Assembly: GCA_000335735.1 (NCBI GenBank)
Contig: AMYY01000004.1
Span: forward strand, 62,001-126,000
Reading direction: 5' to 3'
Length of the DNA: 64,000 nucleotides
Source of the DNA: an alpha proteobacterium L41A
GTDB lineage: Bacteria > Pseudomonadota > Alphaproteobacteria > Caulobacterales > Caulobacteraceae
Positions 29,763 to 38,075 of the stretch are shown piece by piece; within the stretch, counting starts at the first letter, position 1; every line of letters starts with the position of its first letter. A program made the position numbers and the translations under genes. Below the pieces are notes generated by a model. It did no database searches, had not been told where the DNA came from, and worked only from the letters and a program-made list of their open reading frames with translations.

Positions 29763-30218
29763 GTGCGCGCGGCCGGGCCCCACTTCGACATCCTGGTCGT
29801 CGAGGACGAGGCCCTGCTTGTGATGGACCTCGAGGCGATGCTTGAGGACGAAGGCCACCGGCTGGTCGGCGAGGCCATGTCCCTGAGCGAGGTCGAGTCG
29901 CTGTCGCTCGACGCGCCGCCCGACATCGCCTTCGTCGATATCCAGTTGGCCGACGATTCCAGCGGTCTGGACGTGTGTCGCCTGATCAAGGACCGCTGGC
30001 CGTCCACCGCCGTGGTGTTCCTGACCGCCAACCCCAAGATGATCCCCGAGGACTTCCTGGGCGCGCATGGCGTGATCCCCAAGCCCTTCTCGCGTTCCGG
30101 CCTTCTGTCGGCGATGCGCTTCATTCAGCAGGGCCTAAGCGATCCGCCACCCCGCCAGGACAGGCCGCAAAGTTTCATCCCCGCGCCGGCGATCGATCAG
30201 GCCTGGGCGCGCCGATAA
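29763..30218 (+). CDS. lovR: Single-domain response regulator (LovR-like)
   Basis: This 151-residue lone receiver has no output domain. It shows the acidic pair in ILVVEDEALLVMDLEAMLE, phospho-acceptor Asp59 in AFVDIQLADDSSG, the switch Thr in VVFLTANPKM and the Lys in VIPKPFSRSGL. The start is a GTG immediately after the lovK stop (TAGGTG), so translation is coupled. By analogy with Caulobacter LovR, it probably drains phosphoryl groups from the LovK branch of the general stress pathway. Confidence 0.88.
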   Translation: MRAAGPHFDILVVEDEALLVMDLEAMLEDEGHRLVGEAMSLSEVESLSLDAPPDIAFVDIQLADDSSGLDVCRLIKDRWPSTAVVFLTANPKMIPEDFLGAHGVIPKPFSRSGLLSAMRFIQQGLSDPPPRQDRPQSFIPAPAIDQAWARR

Positions 30219-30325
30219 GGTGCTGTTGACAAAACTTCGCCGCACCTGTTCCAGACTAGTTCAGGGTTGCGCCATTCCCGGGGAATCGCGCGACCATCGC
30301 CAACGATCCGATCCGAGGAACCTTC

Positions 30326-30970
30326 ATGGCCGACACTGAATCCCGCTTCGCCCGCATGAGCCGTCGTGCGGCCATCACCGGCGCCGCACTGGCGACCATG
30401 GCTCTGGCGGCCTGCGGCGGCGGCGCCAAGGGTGCGGCCGAGGGCGACATGGGTCTGGGCGCGCCCGAAGGCGCCAAGGTCACCGTGGTTGAATACGCCT
30501 CGGTCACCTGCCCCCACTGCGCCCTGTGGCAGAAGAACACCTGGCCGGCGTTCAAGGCCAAATACGTCGACACCAACAAGGTCCGCTACGTCTTCCGCGA
30601 ACTGCCGACGCCGCCTGTCGACGCCGCCACCGCCGGCTTCCTGGTCGCGCGCTGCGCCGGTCCGGACAAGTATTTCGACGTCGTTCACCAGCTGATGGCG
30701 ACGCAGCAGGAGATGCTGACGTCCTCGCCGCGCGACTGGCTGCTGCGCACCGCCCAGGCCGCCGGCCTGTCCGAGCAGCAGTTCAACGACTGCGTCACCG
30801 ACAAGAACGCCGTCGCCGCCATGGAGAAGCGCGTTCAGGCCGCCCGCGCCCAGGGCGTGACCGGCACCCCGGCCTTCTACGTCAACGAGACCCAGGTCAT
30901 CTCGCCCGGCGGCGAAGGCGCCAGCCTGGCCGACCTGTCCACCGCCATCGACGCGGCCCTGGCCAAGTAA
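30326..30970 (+). CDS. DsbA-family thioredoxin-like lipoprotein
   Basis: This 214-residue thiol-disulfide oxidoreductase has a basic n-region with RR, a hydrophobic core and the lipobox LAAC with Cys30, so it is predicted to be a lipoprotein made by the Lgt pathway. The thioredoxin fold has the redox motif C-P-H-C (Cys62 and Cys65) in EYASVTCPHCALWQ, an alpha-helical insertion, and the cis-Pro region GVTGTPAFYVNETQVISPGG. It is followed 15 nt later by a second DsbA-like gene. An in-frame ATG 30 nt downstream (residue 11) is an alternative start. Confidence 0.9.
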   Translation: MADTESRFARMSRRAAITGAALATMALAACGGGAKGAAEGDMGLGAPEGAKVTVVEYASVTCPHCALWQKNTWPAFKAKYVDTNKVRYVFRELPTPPVDAATAGFLVARCAGPDKYFDVVHQLMATQQEMLTSSPRDWLLRTAQAAGLSEQQFNDCVTDKNAVAAMEKRVQAARAQGVTGTPAFYVNETQVISPGGEGASLADLSTAIDAALAK

Positions 30971-30985
30971 CCGAGGCCAAGCGAG

Positions 30986-31597
30986 ATGATGCGACGCGCC
31001 TTCATCGCCGCCGGTTTCGCCCTCGCCGCCCTGACCAGCGGTTTGGCGACGCCGGCGCTAGCCGCCGATGCGCCTCCGCCCGTCACGGCCCAGGACCATG
31101 TTCTGGGTCGGGCGAATGCGCCGGTCACGGTGATCGAATACGCGTCCTTCACCTGCTCGCACTGTGCGGACTTCCACAACACCGTGCTGCCGGCCTTCAA
31201 GGCCAAATATATCGACACAGGCAAGGTCCGGCTGGTTCACCGCAACCTGCCGACCCCGCCCGCCAATCTGGCCGCCGCCGCCGCCGTTGTGGCGATGTGC
31301 GCGGCTCCCGAGCGCTACTTCGATGTGGCGGCCGTCTTCATGCGTGATCAGGCGGGCCTGCGCATCACCGGCGTCCAGCCCTGGTTCGCGGCCGGCATCG
31401 CCGCCAGCGGCAAGACCCGTGACCAGATCCAGACCTGCATGGAGACAACCGCCGTCCGCACCGCCCTTGATCAGCAGATCGAGGGCGCACGCGCCGCCGG
31501 CGTCACCGGCACGCCCACCTTCTTCGTCAACGGGACGATGGTGTTGGATCATTCGCTGGAGGCCCTGTCGGCCGCCGTCGATCCGCTGCTACGGTAG
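30986..31597 (+). CDS. DsbA-family thioredoxin-like periplasmic protein
   Basis: This 203-residue protein has a Sec signal peptide (MMRRAFIAAGFALAALTSG, ending ATPALA). The redox motif is C-S-H-C (Cys57 and Cys60) in EYASFTCSHCADFH, and the cis-Pro loop is GVTGTPTFFVNGTMV. It is clearly a paralogue of the gene upstream, sharing the VIEYAS and TPP patterns, but it lacks a lipobox. The stop is 12 nt before smc, so dsbA-like-dsbA-like-smc probably form one transcript. Confidence 0.9.
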   Translation: MMRRAFIAAGFALAALTSGLATPALAADAPPPVTAQDHVLGRANAPVTVIEYASFTCSHCADFHNTVLPAFKAKYIDTGKVRLVHRNLPTPPANLAAAAAVVAMCAAPERYFDVAAVFMRDQAGLRITGVQPWFAAGIAASGKTRDQIQTCMETTAVRTALDQQIEGARAAGVTGTPTFFVNGTMVLDHSLEALSAAVDPLLR

Positions 31598-31609
31598 CCC
31601 GTCGGGACG

Positions 31610-34600
31610 ATGCAGTTCCAGCGCCTCCGGCTCGTCGGCTTCAAGTCGTTCGTCGATCCGGCGGAGGTGCACATCGAATCCGGCCTGACCGGCGTCGTCG
31701 GCCCCAACGGCTGCGGCAAGTCCAACGTCCTTGAAAGCCTGCGCTGGGTCATGGGGGCCAACTCGGCCAAGGCCATGCGCGGTCAGGGCATGGACGATGT
31801 GATCTTCGCCGGGGCGGCCGGGCGTCCTCCGCGCAGCCACGCCGAAGTCAGCCTGACCATCGACAACGCGCAACGCCGCGCGCCCCAGCCCTTCACCGAC
31901 AGCCCCGTGCTGGAGGTGTCGCGCCGCATCGACCGGGGCCAGGGCTCGACCTACCGCATCAACGGCAAGGAGGTGCGCGCCCGCGATGTCCAGCTGCTGT
32001 TCGCCGACGCCTCGACCGGCGCCAACTCGCCCGCCCTGGTGCGTCAGGGCCAGATCTCGGAACTGATCGCCGCCAAGCCGCAGAACCGCCGCCGCATCCT
32101 GGAAGAGGCGGGCGGCGTCGCCGGTCTGCACACCCGTCGGCACGAGGCCGAGCTGCGCCTCAAGGCCGCCGAGACCAATCTGGACCGGCTGGACGACATC
32201 GGCCGTGAGCTTGAGACAGCGCTGAACCGGCTGAAGCGCGAAGCCCGCCAGGCCGAGAAGTACAAGAAGATCTCGGCAGAGATCCGCGCCCTTCAGGCCG
32301 CCCTGCTCTATGTGCGCTGGAACGACGCGCGTCTGGCCGCAGAGGCCGCCGCCGCCGAACTGCGCGCGGCCGACGCCGCCGTCGCCGAAACCACGACCGC
32401 CGCCGCCGCCGCCCAGACGGCCGCCCTGTCCGCTCAGGACGCTCTGAAGCCCGCGCGGGAGGAGGACGCAGTCGCCTCCGCGCTGCTGCACCGCGCCAGC
32501 CTGGAGCGCGATCGGCTGGACATGGCTGAACAGGCGGCCCGCGCGGAAGTGGATCGCCTCAAGGCCGAGGCCGCCCGCATCGCCGCCGACGCCGCGCGCG
32601 AAGACGGCATGGCCGCCGACGCCCAGCGCGAACTGGACCGGCTGGAGCACGAACTGGCCCGGTTGAAGGCCGAGATCGCCGCCGCCCCCGAACGCGGCCC
32701 CGAACTGGACAGGGCCCTTGTGGCCGCCGAGGACGCCCGCAAGGCCGCCGACGGCGAGGTCGAACGGCTGGCGGGGATGCTGGCCGCCGTCGAGGCCCGC
32801 GCCAACGCTGAAACGGTCCGCAAGCGCGACGCCGAGGCCCGACTGGCCCGCGTCGCCGCCCAGCACGATCAGGCCCGGCGCGAACGCGAGGCTCTGGGGT
32901 CGCTGGAAACGCCCGAGCTGGAAACCGCCCGCCAGGCGCTGGAAGCGGCGCAGGCCGACCTTGCCGCAGCGCGCGACGCGGTCGAGGCGGCCGAGGCGAC
33001 ACGCGGCGACCTGGCCCGCGCCGAACAGGAGGCCCGCGCCGCCGCCCGCGCCGCAGAGGACCGGCTGGGCCGGCTCCAGACAGAGGCGCGCGGCCTGGCC
33101 CAACTGCTGGTCACCGGCAAGCGCGACCATCCTCCCGCCCTGGACCAGGTGCGGGCCGACAAGGGGTTCGAAGCCGCCTTGGCCGCCGCCCTGGGCGACG
33201 ATCTGGACGCGGCCCTGGACGCCAAAGCCGCCGCCTATTGGGGAGGGGCAAACGCGCCCTCCCCGTCCTGGCCCGCCGGGATCACGCCTTTGGCGGAGCA
33301 TGTTCAGGCGCCGGAACAGCTGACCGCGCGCCTCGCCCTGTGCGGCGTGGCGCCGACGGCCGACGCGGCCCGGCTGGCTCAGGCCCTGCCGCCCGGCGCG
33401 CGCCTGGTGACGGTCGAGGGCGACCTCTATCGCTGGGACGGGTTCGTAAGCCGCGCCGAGGCGCCGCGCCCGGCCGCCGTGCGGCTGGCCCAGCGCACGC
33501 GCCTGGCCGAGCTGGAGGGCGAGATCGACAAGGGCAGACCGGTGCTGGATCAGGCCCAGGCGGCCCAGAAGTCGACGACGGAAGCCTTCCGCGCCGCTGA
33601 AGACGCGGTCAAGGCCGCGCGCCTGAAGCCCTTCGCCGCCGACAAGGCCGTGACCGCCGCCCGCGACCGCGTCGAGACCCTGGCCCGCGAGCAGGCCCGC
33701 CGCGAGGCCCGTGCCCAGGCGCTGGACGACACCGTGAGCCGGCTGGCGGCCGACGCAGCCGAGGCGCAAGCCGCCCTGGACGCCGCCCAGACCACCGACG
33801 CCCCGTCCGAGACGATCGCCAGCCTGCGCGGCGAACTGACCGCCGCCCGCGCGACGGCCGACGCCGCCCGCACCGCCGCCCAGACCGCCCGCTCGGACCG
33901 CGACGCCGAGGCCCGCGATCGTCAGGGCCGCGAGCAGCGTCTGGGCAGCCTGACCCGCGCGCGCGAGGGCTGGGTCACGCGGTCCAGGGACAGCGCCGGC
34001 CGCGTCGCCGACCTGGCCAAGGACGCCGACCGGACGGCCGCCCTGCTGAAACAGGCCGAGGTCGCGCCCCAGGGCTTCGCCGAGCAGCGCGGCAAGCTGC
34101 TGGACACCCTGGTCGCCGCCGAACAGAGGAAACAGGCGGCGTCGGACGCCATGGCCGTCGCCGAGACCGAGGCGACCGAGGCCGACCGCGCGTCGCGCGC
34201 CGCCGAGACCGCCGCGTCGCAGGCCCGCGAGGCGCGCGCCGGCCTGTCCGCCCGCGCCGAAGCCGCCGCCGAAAAGCTGGGCGAGGCCGAGACCACCCTG
34301 CGCGAGACGGCGCAGATGTCGCCGCAGGAGCTGGGTCAGAAGCTGACGGACGACGCCATCGCCCGCCCGCCAGACGCCGCCGGGGCCGAGAGCCTGCTCC
34401 ATGGGCTGGAGCGCGAACGCGAGGCCCTGGGAGCCGTCAACCTGCGCGCCGAGGACGAGGCGGTCGAATACGGCGAGCGGCTGAACAGCATGAAGTCGGA
34501 ACGGATCGACCTGACCCAGGCGATCGCCAAGCTGCGCGACGGCATCGACGAGCTGAACGCCGAGGGCCGTGAGCGGCTGGTGGCGGCGTTCGACGTGATC

Positions 34601-35047
34601 AACGCCAACTTCAAGACCCTGTTCGAAGCTTTGTTCGGCGGGGGGCAGGCGGAGCTGAAGCTGGTCGAAAGCGACGACCCGCTGGAGGCGGGGCTGGAGA
34701 TCTACGCCTGCCCGCCCGGCAAGCGGTTGTCGGTCATGAGCCTGATGAGCGGCGGCGAACAGGCGCTGACGGCGGCGGCACTGATCTTCGGCGTGTTCTT
34801 GGCCAACCCCGCGCCGGTCTGCGTGCTGGACGAGGTGGACGCGCCGCTGGATGACGCCAACGTGGACCGCTTCTGCCGGATGCTGCACGAGATGCGCAGC
34901 CGCACCGACACCCGCTTCATCGTCATCACTCACAACCCCGTCACCATGAGCCGGATGGACCGGCTGTATGGCGTCACCATGCCCGAACGCGGCATGAGCC
35001 AACTGGTCAGCGTGGACCTGAAACAGGCGGAGACCCTGGTCGCATGA
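31610..35047 (+). CDS. smc: Chromosome segregation ATPase SMC
   Basis: This 1145-residue SMC condensin organises and segregates the chromosome with ScpA/ScpB. The N-terminal head has Walker [20 protein letters not shown] and [19 protein letters not shown]. Two long Ala/Arg/Glu-rich coiled coils flank a hinge near residues 500-600. The C-terminal head has the signature [16 protein letters not shown] and Walker [19 protein letters not shown]. The length is typical. The last codons overlap the next ORF in an ATGA. Confidence 0.97.
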   Translation: MQFQRLRLVGFKSFVDPAEVHIESGLTGVVGPNGCGKSNVLESLRWVMGANSAKAMRGQGMDDVIFAGAAGRPPRSHAEVSLTIDNAQRRAPQPFTDSPVLEVSRRIDRGQGSTYRINGKEVRARDVQLLFADASTGANSPALVRQGQISELIAAKPQNRRRILEEAGGVAGLHTRRHEAELRLKAAETNLDRLDDIGRELETALNRLKREARQAEKYKKISAEIRALQAALLYVRWNDARLAAEAAAAELRAADAAVAETTTAAAAAQTAALSAQDALKPAREEDAVASALLHRASLERDRLDMAEQAARAEVDRLKAEAARIAADAAREDGMAADAQRELDRLEHELARLKAEIAAAPERGPELDRALVAAEDARKAADGEVERLAGMLAAVEARANAETVRKRDAEARLARVAAQHDQARREREALGSLETPELETARQALEAAQADLAAARDAVEAAEATRGDLARAEQEARAAARAAEDRLGRLQTEARGLAQLLVTGKRDHPPALDQVRADKGFEAALAAALGDDLDAALDAKAAAYWGGANAPSPSWPAGITPLAEHVQAPEQLTARLALCGVAPTADAARLAQALPPGARLVTVEGDLYRWDGFVSRAEAPRPAAVRLAQRTRLAELEGEIDKGRPVLDQAQAAQKSTTEAFRAAEDAVKAARLKPFAADKAVTAARDRVETLAREQARREARAQALDDTVSRLAADAAEAQAALDAAQTTDAPSETIASLRGELTAARATADAARTAAQTARSDRDAEARDRQGREQRLGSLTRAREGWVTRSRDSAGRVADLAKDADRTAALLKQAEVAPQGFAEQRGKLLDTLVAAEQRKQAASDAMAVAETEATEADRASRAAETAASQAREARAGLSARAEAAAEKLGEAETTLRETAQMSPQELGQKLTDDAIARPPDAAGAESLLHGLEREREALGAVNLRAEDEAVEYGERLNSMKSERIDLTQAIAKLRDGIDELNAEGRERLVAAFDVINANFKTLFEALFGGGQAELKLVESDDPLEAGLEIYACPPGKRLSVMSLMSGGEQALTAAALIFGVFLANPAPVCVLDEVDAPLDDANVDRFCRMLHEMRSRTDTRFIVITHNPVTMSRMDRLYGVTMPERGMSQLVSVDLKQAETLVA

Positions 35048-35457
35048 TCGCCCTGCTGCTCGCGCTCGCCGAACCTCAGCTGGTCCCGACCGGCGTGGGA
35101 CGGTTCGCCATCTATGCCGACGCGGCCTCGATCGAACGCGAGGGCGACGTGGCGCGGATGCGGGAGCTGCAGGTGACCGAGGCCGGGTTCAAGGTCGGTG
35201 ACGTGACCTATGTCGGGGGCTGGTCGCGGTGGGCGTTCGACTGTCGGGCGAGGACGGCGGACCGGTTGGACTTCTCCTCCTTGAAGGCGGACGGGACGGA
35301 AGGGCCGGCGACCCCGGACCCCGCCCCCGCCTATGACGCCGCGCCGGGCGGGGATGTAGCCGAGCTGCTGGCCATCGCCTGCGGGGCCGAACGGCCGGCC
35401 GAGGCGCTGACGCTGGAGCAGGCCATCAGCCAGGGACAAAGGGCGCTGGCGGACTGA
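35044..35457 (+). CDS. Small exported protein of unknown function downstream of smc
   Basis: This ORF of 137 residues is coupled to smc by an ATGA overlap. It begins with a short hydrophobic stretch ([15 protein letters not shown]) that could be a minimal signal peptide. It continues as a beta-rich domain ([37 protein letters not shown]) that faintly recalls surface-adhesin-E-like domains. I do not assign a function. Its last 32 bp overlap the convergent mscS-type gene. Confidence 0.7.
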   Translation: MIALLLALAEPQLVPTGVGRFAIYADAASIEREGDVARMRELQVTEAGFKVGDVTYVGGWSRWAFDCRARTADRLDFSSLKADGTEGPATPDPAPAYDAAPGGDVAELLAIACGAERPAEALTLEQAISQGQRALAD

Positions 35458-36571
35458 CCGCTCCCTCAGCGGGCTTGTCCCACCCTTGCGGCCACTCGAT
35501 ACGGTCGCGCGGCAGGGCCTCGCGGCATTCGTCGCGCATGAAGGCCATCAGCTTCTCGCGGATCTCGCAGCGCAGGTCGAAGGCGACCGGGGCCGAGCGG
35601 GCGCTGGCCAAGCAGCGGACCTGAAGCACGCGTTCGGTGATGTCGGTGACCTGCATCACCTGCACGTCGCCATCCCAGTGCTTGGACGCCTTGACGATGC
35701 CCTCGAAGGCGGTGCGCAGCCGGTCGATGGGCGCTTCGTAATCGACGTAGAAGAAGGCGACGCCGATCAGGCGGGCGTTCTCGCGCGTCCAGTTCTGGAA
35801 GGGCTTGGTGATGAAATAGGACAGGGGCAGCACCATCCGGCGCCAGTCCCAGAGCTTGACCACCACATAGGTCGAGGTGATCTCCTCGACATTGCCCCAC
35901 TCGTTCTCGACGATGACGGCGTCGTCCAGGCGGATTGGCTGGGTCAGGGCGATCTGGATGCCGGCGACCATGTTCGTCAGGATCGGCTGAAGCGCCAGAC
36001 CGGCGATTATGCCGACGACGCCGGCCGAGGCCAGCAGGCTGACGCCCCACTGACGGAAGCCGGCGATGGTCATCAAGGCCAGGCCCACGGTGACGATGAA
36101 CAGCACGACCTTGGCCACCCGCTGGAGGATGCGGGTCTGGGTCAGGTGCTTCCTGGCCAGCAGATTGTCCTCGACCGCGATATTGTACCGCTTGAGGTGC
36201 ATCACCGACCACATGTCGAGCACGCCCGACGCCATCCAGCCGAGGGTCAGGATGAACAGGAACAGCAGGGCGCTGCGGATATCCTCGGACGGGCCGGGAT
36301 CCATCGGCGAGACGGTCACGCCGATGCCGATGCCGATGATGATGATCAGGACGCGCAGCTTGACCCGCGCGCGCTCGACCACGCCGCGCCAGAAGAGATC
36401 CTTGTTGCGAACAACGCGACGCAGGATGGCGAAGGCGATCTTGTGCGTCAGCCAGCCGCCGCCGACGAAGACCAGCAGCACCAGGCCGATGACCGCCCAT
36501 TCGGGCAGCCAGTCGAACCGATGCCACAGGGCGCGTATCTGGCGGGTGACGGCGATGATCTCGGGAGGCAT
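35426..36571 (-). CDS. MscS-family mechanosensitive ion channel
   Basis: This 381-residue inner-membrane protein has about four hydrophobic segments: WAVIGLVLLVFVGGGWLTHK, VLIIIIGIGIGVTVS, LLFLFILTLGWMASGVL and VVLFIVTVGLALMTIAGF. The MscS pore and beta domain then read SLLASAGVVGIIAGLALQPI, LTNMVAGIQIALTQPIRLDD and NEWGNVEEITSTYVVVKLW. It lies 15 nt downstream of murG and is probably the last gene of that transcript. The family releases solutes on osmotic downshock or acts in signalling. Confidence 0.93.
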   Translation of the reverse strand: MPPEIIAVTRQIRALWHRFDWLPEWAVIGLVLLVFVGGGWLTHKIAFAILRRVVRNKDLFWRGVVERARVKLRVLIIIIGIGIGVTVSPMDPGPSEDIRSALLFLFILTLGWMASGVLDMWSVMHLKRYNIAVEDNLLARKHLTQTRILQRVAKVVLFIVTVGLALMTIAGFRQWGVSLLASAGVVGIIAGLALQPILTNMVAGIQIALTQPIRLDDAVIVENEWGNVEEITSTYVVVKLWDWRRMVLPLSYFITKPFQNWTRENARLIGVAFFYVDYEAPIDRLRTAFEGIVKASKHWDGDVQVMQVTDITERVLQVRCLASARSAPVAFDLRCEIREKLMAFMRDECREALPRDRIEWPQGWDKPAEGAVSPPAPFVPG

Positions 36572-36586
36572 GGCTTCCTTAACGCG

Positions 36587-37684
36587 TCAGGGCCTTTGCG
36601 GTTGAGCCGTCGCCTCGACGAGGTCGGCCAGGCGTTGGGCGGCGTCGGGGATGGCGACGCTGCGGGCGGCGGCGGACATGGCCGACAGGCGCGACGGGTC
36701 GGACAGGACGCCGGTCAGGGTCGAGGCCAGGCGATCGACGGTCAGGTCGTCTTCCAGAATGACCTCGGCCGCGCCCGCGTCGGTCAGGGCCTTGGCGTTC
36801 AGGCGCTGGTGGTCGTCGGTGGCGATCTTCAGCGGGATCAGGACGGACGGAAGGGCCGCGACAGCCAGTTCGGCGCAGGTCGATGCGCCAGAGCGGCCGA
36901 CGACCAGATGGGCCCTGGACAGCCGATCCGCCATGTCGCGGAAGAAAGGAGCGACCTCGGCCTCGATCCCGGCCTCCAGATAGATCTGACGCGCGGCCTC
37001 CAGCGTCTCGGGGCGGGACTGCTGCTGCACCTTCAGGCGGCGACGCAAGGCTTCCGGCAGGGCGGCCAGCGCGCGGGGCGTGGTCTCGGACAGGATGCGG
37101 GCGCCCTGGCTGCCGCCGGTGACCAGCACATGGATCGGGCCGTCGGCGGCGGGAGCCACATAGGGGCGGTCGAACAGGGCGCGGATCTCGGACCGCACCG
37201 GCGAGCCGACGACGTGGGAGCGGCCTTGGACCTTGGCCGGCGCGCGTTCCAGCGTCGGGAAGGACGAGGCGACCTGACCGACATAGGGGGCCAAGATGCG
37301 GTTGGTGCGGCCAAGGACCGCGTTTTGTTCGTGGATCACGGTCGGTCGCTGGGACGTGACGGCGGCGACCAGGGCCGGGGCGGACGGATAGCCGCCGAAG
37401 CCGACCACGATGTCGGCGCCCAGCCGGTCGAAAGCCGTTCGCGCCTGAACCACGCCCTTGAAGATGGCGACGCCGGCCTTGACCAGGCCCAGCGGGCCCG
37501 AGCCGGTGGCGGCGTCAAGCGCCAGCCGTTCCTCGGCCGGAAAGGCGTGGGCGTATTGTTCGCCCCGATGATCGGTCGCCAGGACCACGCGCCAGCCGCG
37601 CGCCGCCATCTCGCGCGCCAGGGCCTCGGCCGGGAACATATGGCCGCCGGTGCCGCCGGCGGCGACGACGCAGAGCTTGGTCAT
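36587..37684 (-). CDS. murG: Lipid II synthase MurG
   Basis: This 365-residue peripheral membrane GT28 glycosyltransferase adds GlcNAc to lipid I. Motifs are LCVVAAGGTGGHMFPAEALA, DIVVGFGGYPSAPALVAA, PTVIHEQNAVLGRTNRIL, HVLVTGGSQGARILSETTP, and LVVGRSGASTCAELAVAALP with PSVLIPL. The ATG at 37684 gives the family N-terminus; the frame upstream runs into repeat sequence. It is separated from ftsW by 391 bp, unlike the tight overlaps elsewhere in this cluster. Confidence 0.97.
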   Translation of the reverse strand: MTKLCVVAAGGTGGHMFPAEALAREMAARGWRVVLATDHRGEQYAHAFPAEERLALDAATGSGPLGLVKAGVAIFKGVVQARTAFDRLGADIVVGFGGYPSAPALVAAVTSQRPTVIHEQNAVLGRTNRILAPYVGQVASSFPTLERAPAKVQGRSHVVGSPVRSEIRALFDRPYVAPAADGPIHVLVTGGSQGARILSETTPRALAALPEALRRRLKVQQQSRPETLEAARQIYLEAGIEAEVAPFFRDMADRLSRAHLVVGRSGASTCAELAVAALPSVLIPLKIATDDHQRLNAKALTDAGAAEVILEDDLTVDRLASTLTGVLSDPSRLSAMSAAARSVAIPDAAQRLADLVEATAQPQRP

Positions 37685-37715
37685 GGGCGAGGCTCCGAAA
37701 AAGAGGGTCTGAATA

Positions 37716-37777
37716 GTCTGAAGTTCAGACGGTGGGCAGGCAAAAACACCGTCTAATTCGTCTAATCTGTCTAATGT
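37716..37777 (-). repeat. Palindrome and three tandem 9-bp repeats upstream of murG
   Basis: GTCTGAA-G-TTCAGAC is a palindrome at 37716-37730. Three consecutive 9-mers beginning GTCTAAT follow at 37751, 37760 and 37769, each ending in a different dinucleotide. All lie 32-93 bp upstream of the murG start. The 7-mers share GTCT with the palindrome arms. This could be an operator array or the edge of the repeat element next to it. Confidence 0.6.
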
Positions 37778-37919
37778 CGGGGGAGAAAGGGGCGGCGAGG
37801 AATGGGGTGGCGACAGGATCGCACGGTTTTGGGGTGTGGGCGGGAAACGGTCGCTGCTGATTCTTAAGTCGTTGGGATCGTGCGGGTTTTTTGCGGAAGA
37901 ATGCGGGATGTCGCCTACT

Positions 37920-38073
37920 TTCGTCATCCTCCGGCGAGCGTAGCGAGATCGGGGGACCCAGTGGCGCCGGAGGCGATGCGTCCGCCGCATAGATCTTGAA
38001 CATCCACTCCGCGACAGGTTCGCGCTCGCGCGCCACTGGGTCCCCCGGTCGCTTCGCGCCGGAGGATGACGAA
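37920..38073. repeat. Large inverted repeat (REP-like palindromic element pair) in the ftsW-murG gap
   Basis: Outer arms of 17 bp (37920-37936 and 38057-38073, TTCGTCATCCTCCGGCG and its complement) pair perfectly. After an asymmetric 14/10-nt bulge, inner arms of 17 bp (37951-37967 and 38030-38046) also pair perfectly around a 62-nt loop. Each half contains GGTCCCCCG and GCCGGAGGATGACGA blocks, also found in a copy inside murD. The outer arm begins 3 bp from the ftsW stop codon. It can fold in both DNA strands and in the ftsW-murG mRNA. Confidence 0.85.
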
Positions 38074-38075
38074 GA

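Noticed and set aside
30219-30325. TTGACA at about 30227 as a promoter for the DsbA-like genes
   Set aside because: No acceptable -10 hexamer lies 16-18 bp downstream; left unannotated.
31589-35002. Very long open frame (1137 codons) antisense to smc
   Set aside because: High-G+C codon bias leaves long stop-free frames opposite real genes. The protein is low-complexity Gly/Leu/Gln/Ala-rich, while the plus strand encodes a textbook SMC.
35486-37756. 756-codon open frame on the plus strand across mscS and murG
   Set aside because: It crosses two intact minus-strand genes and their boundary, has no domain, and reads as the typical shadow of high-G+C coding sequence.
37751-37777. Tandem repeats as a CRISPR array
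   Set aside because: Units are only 9 bp with no spacers and no cas genes in the window.
37725-38036. 103-codon ORF upstream of murG
   Set aside because: It is translated from the inverted repeat and the tandem repeats; it has no Shine-Dalgarno or family match.
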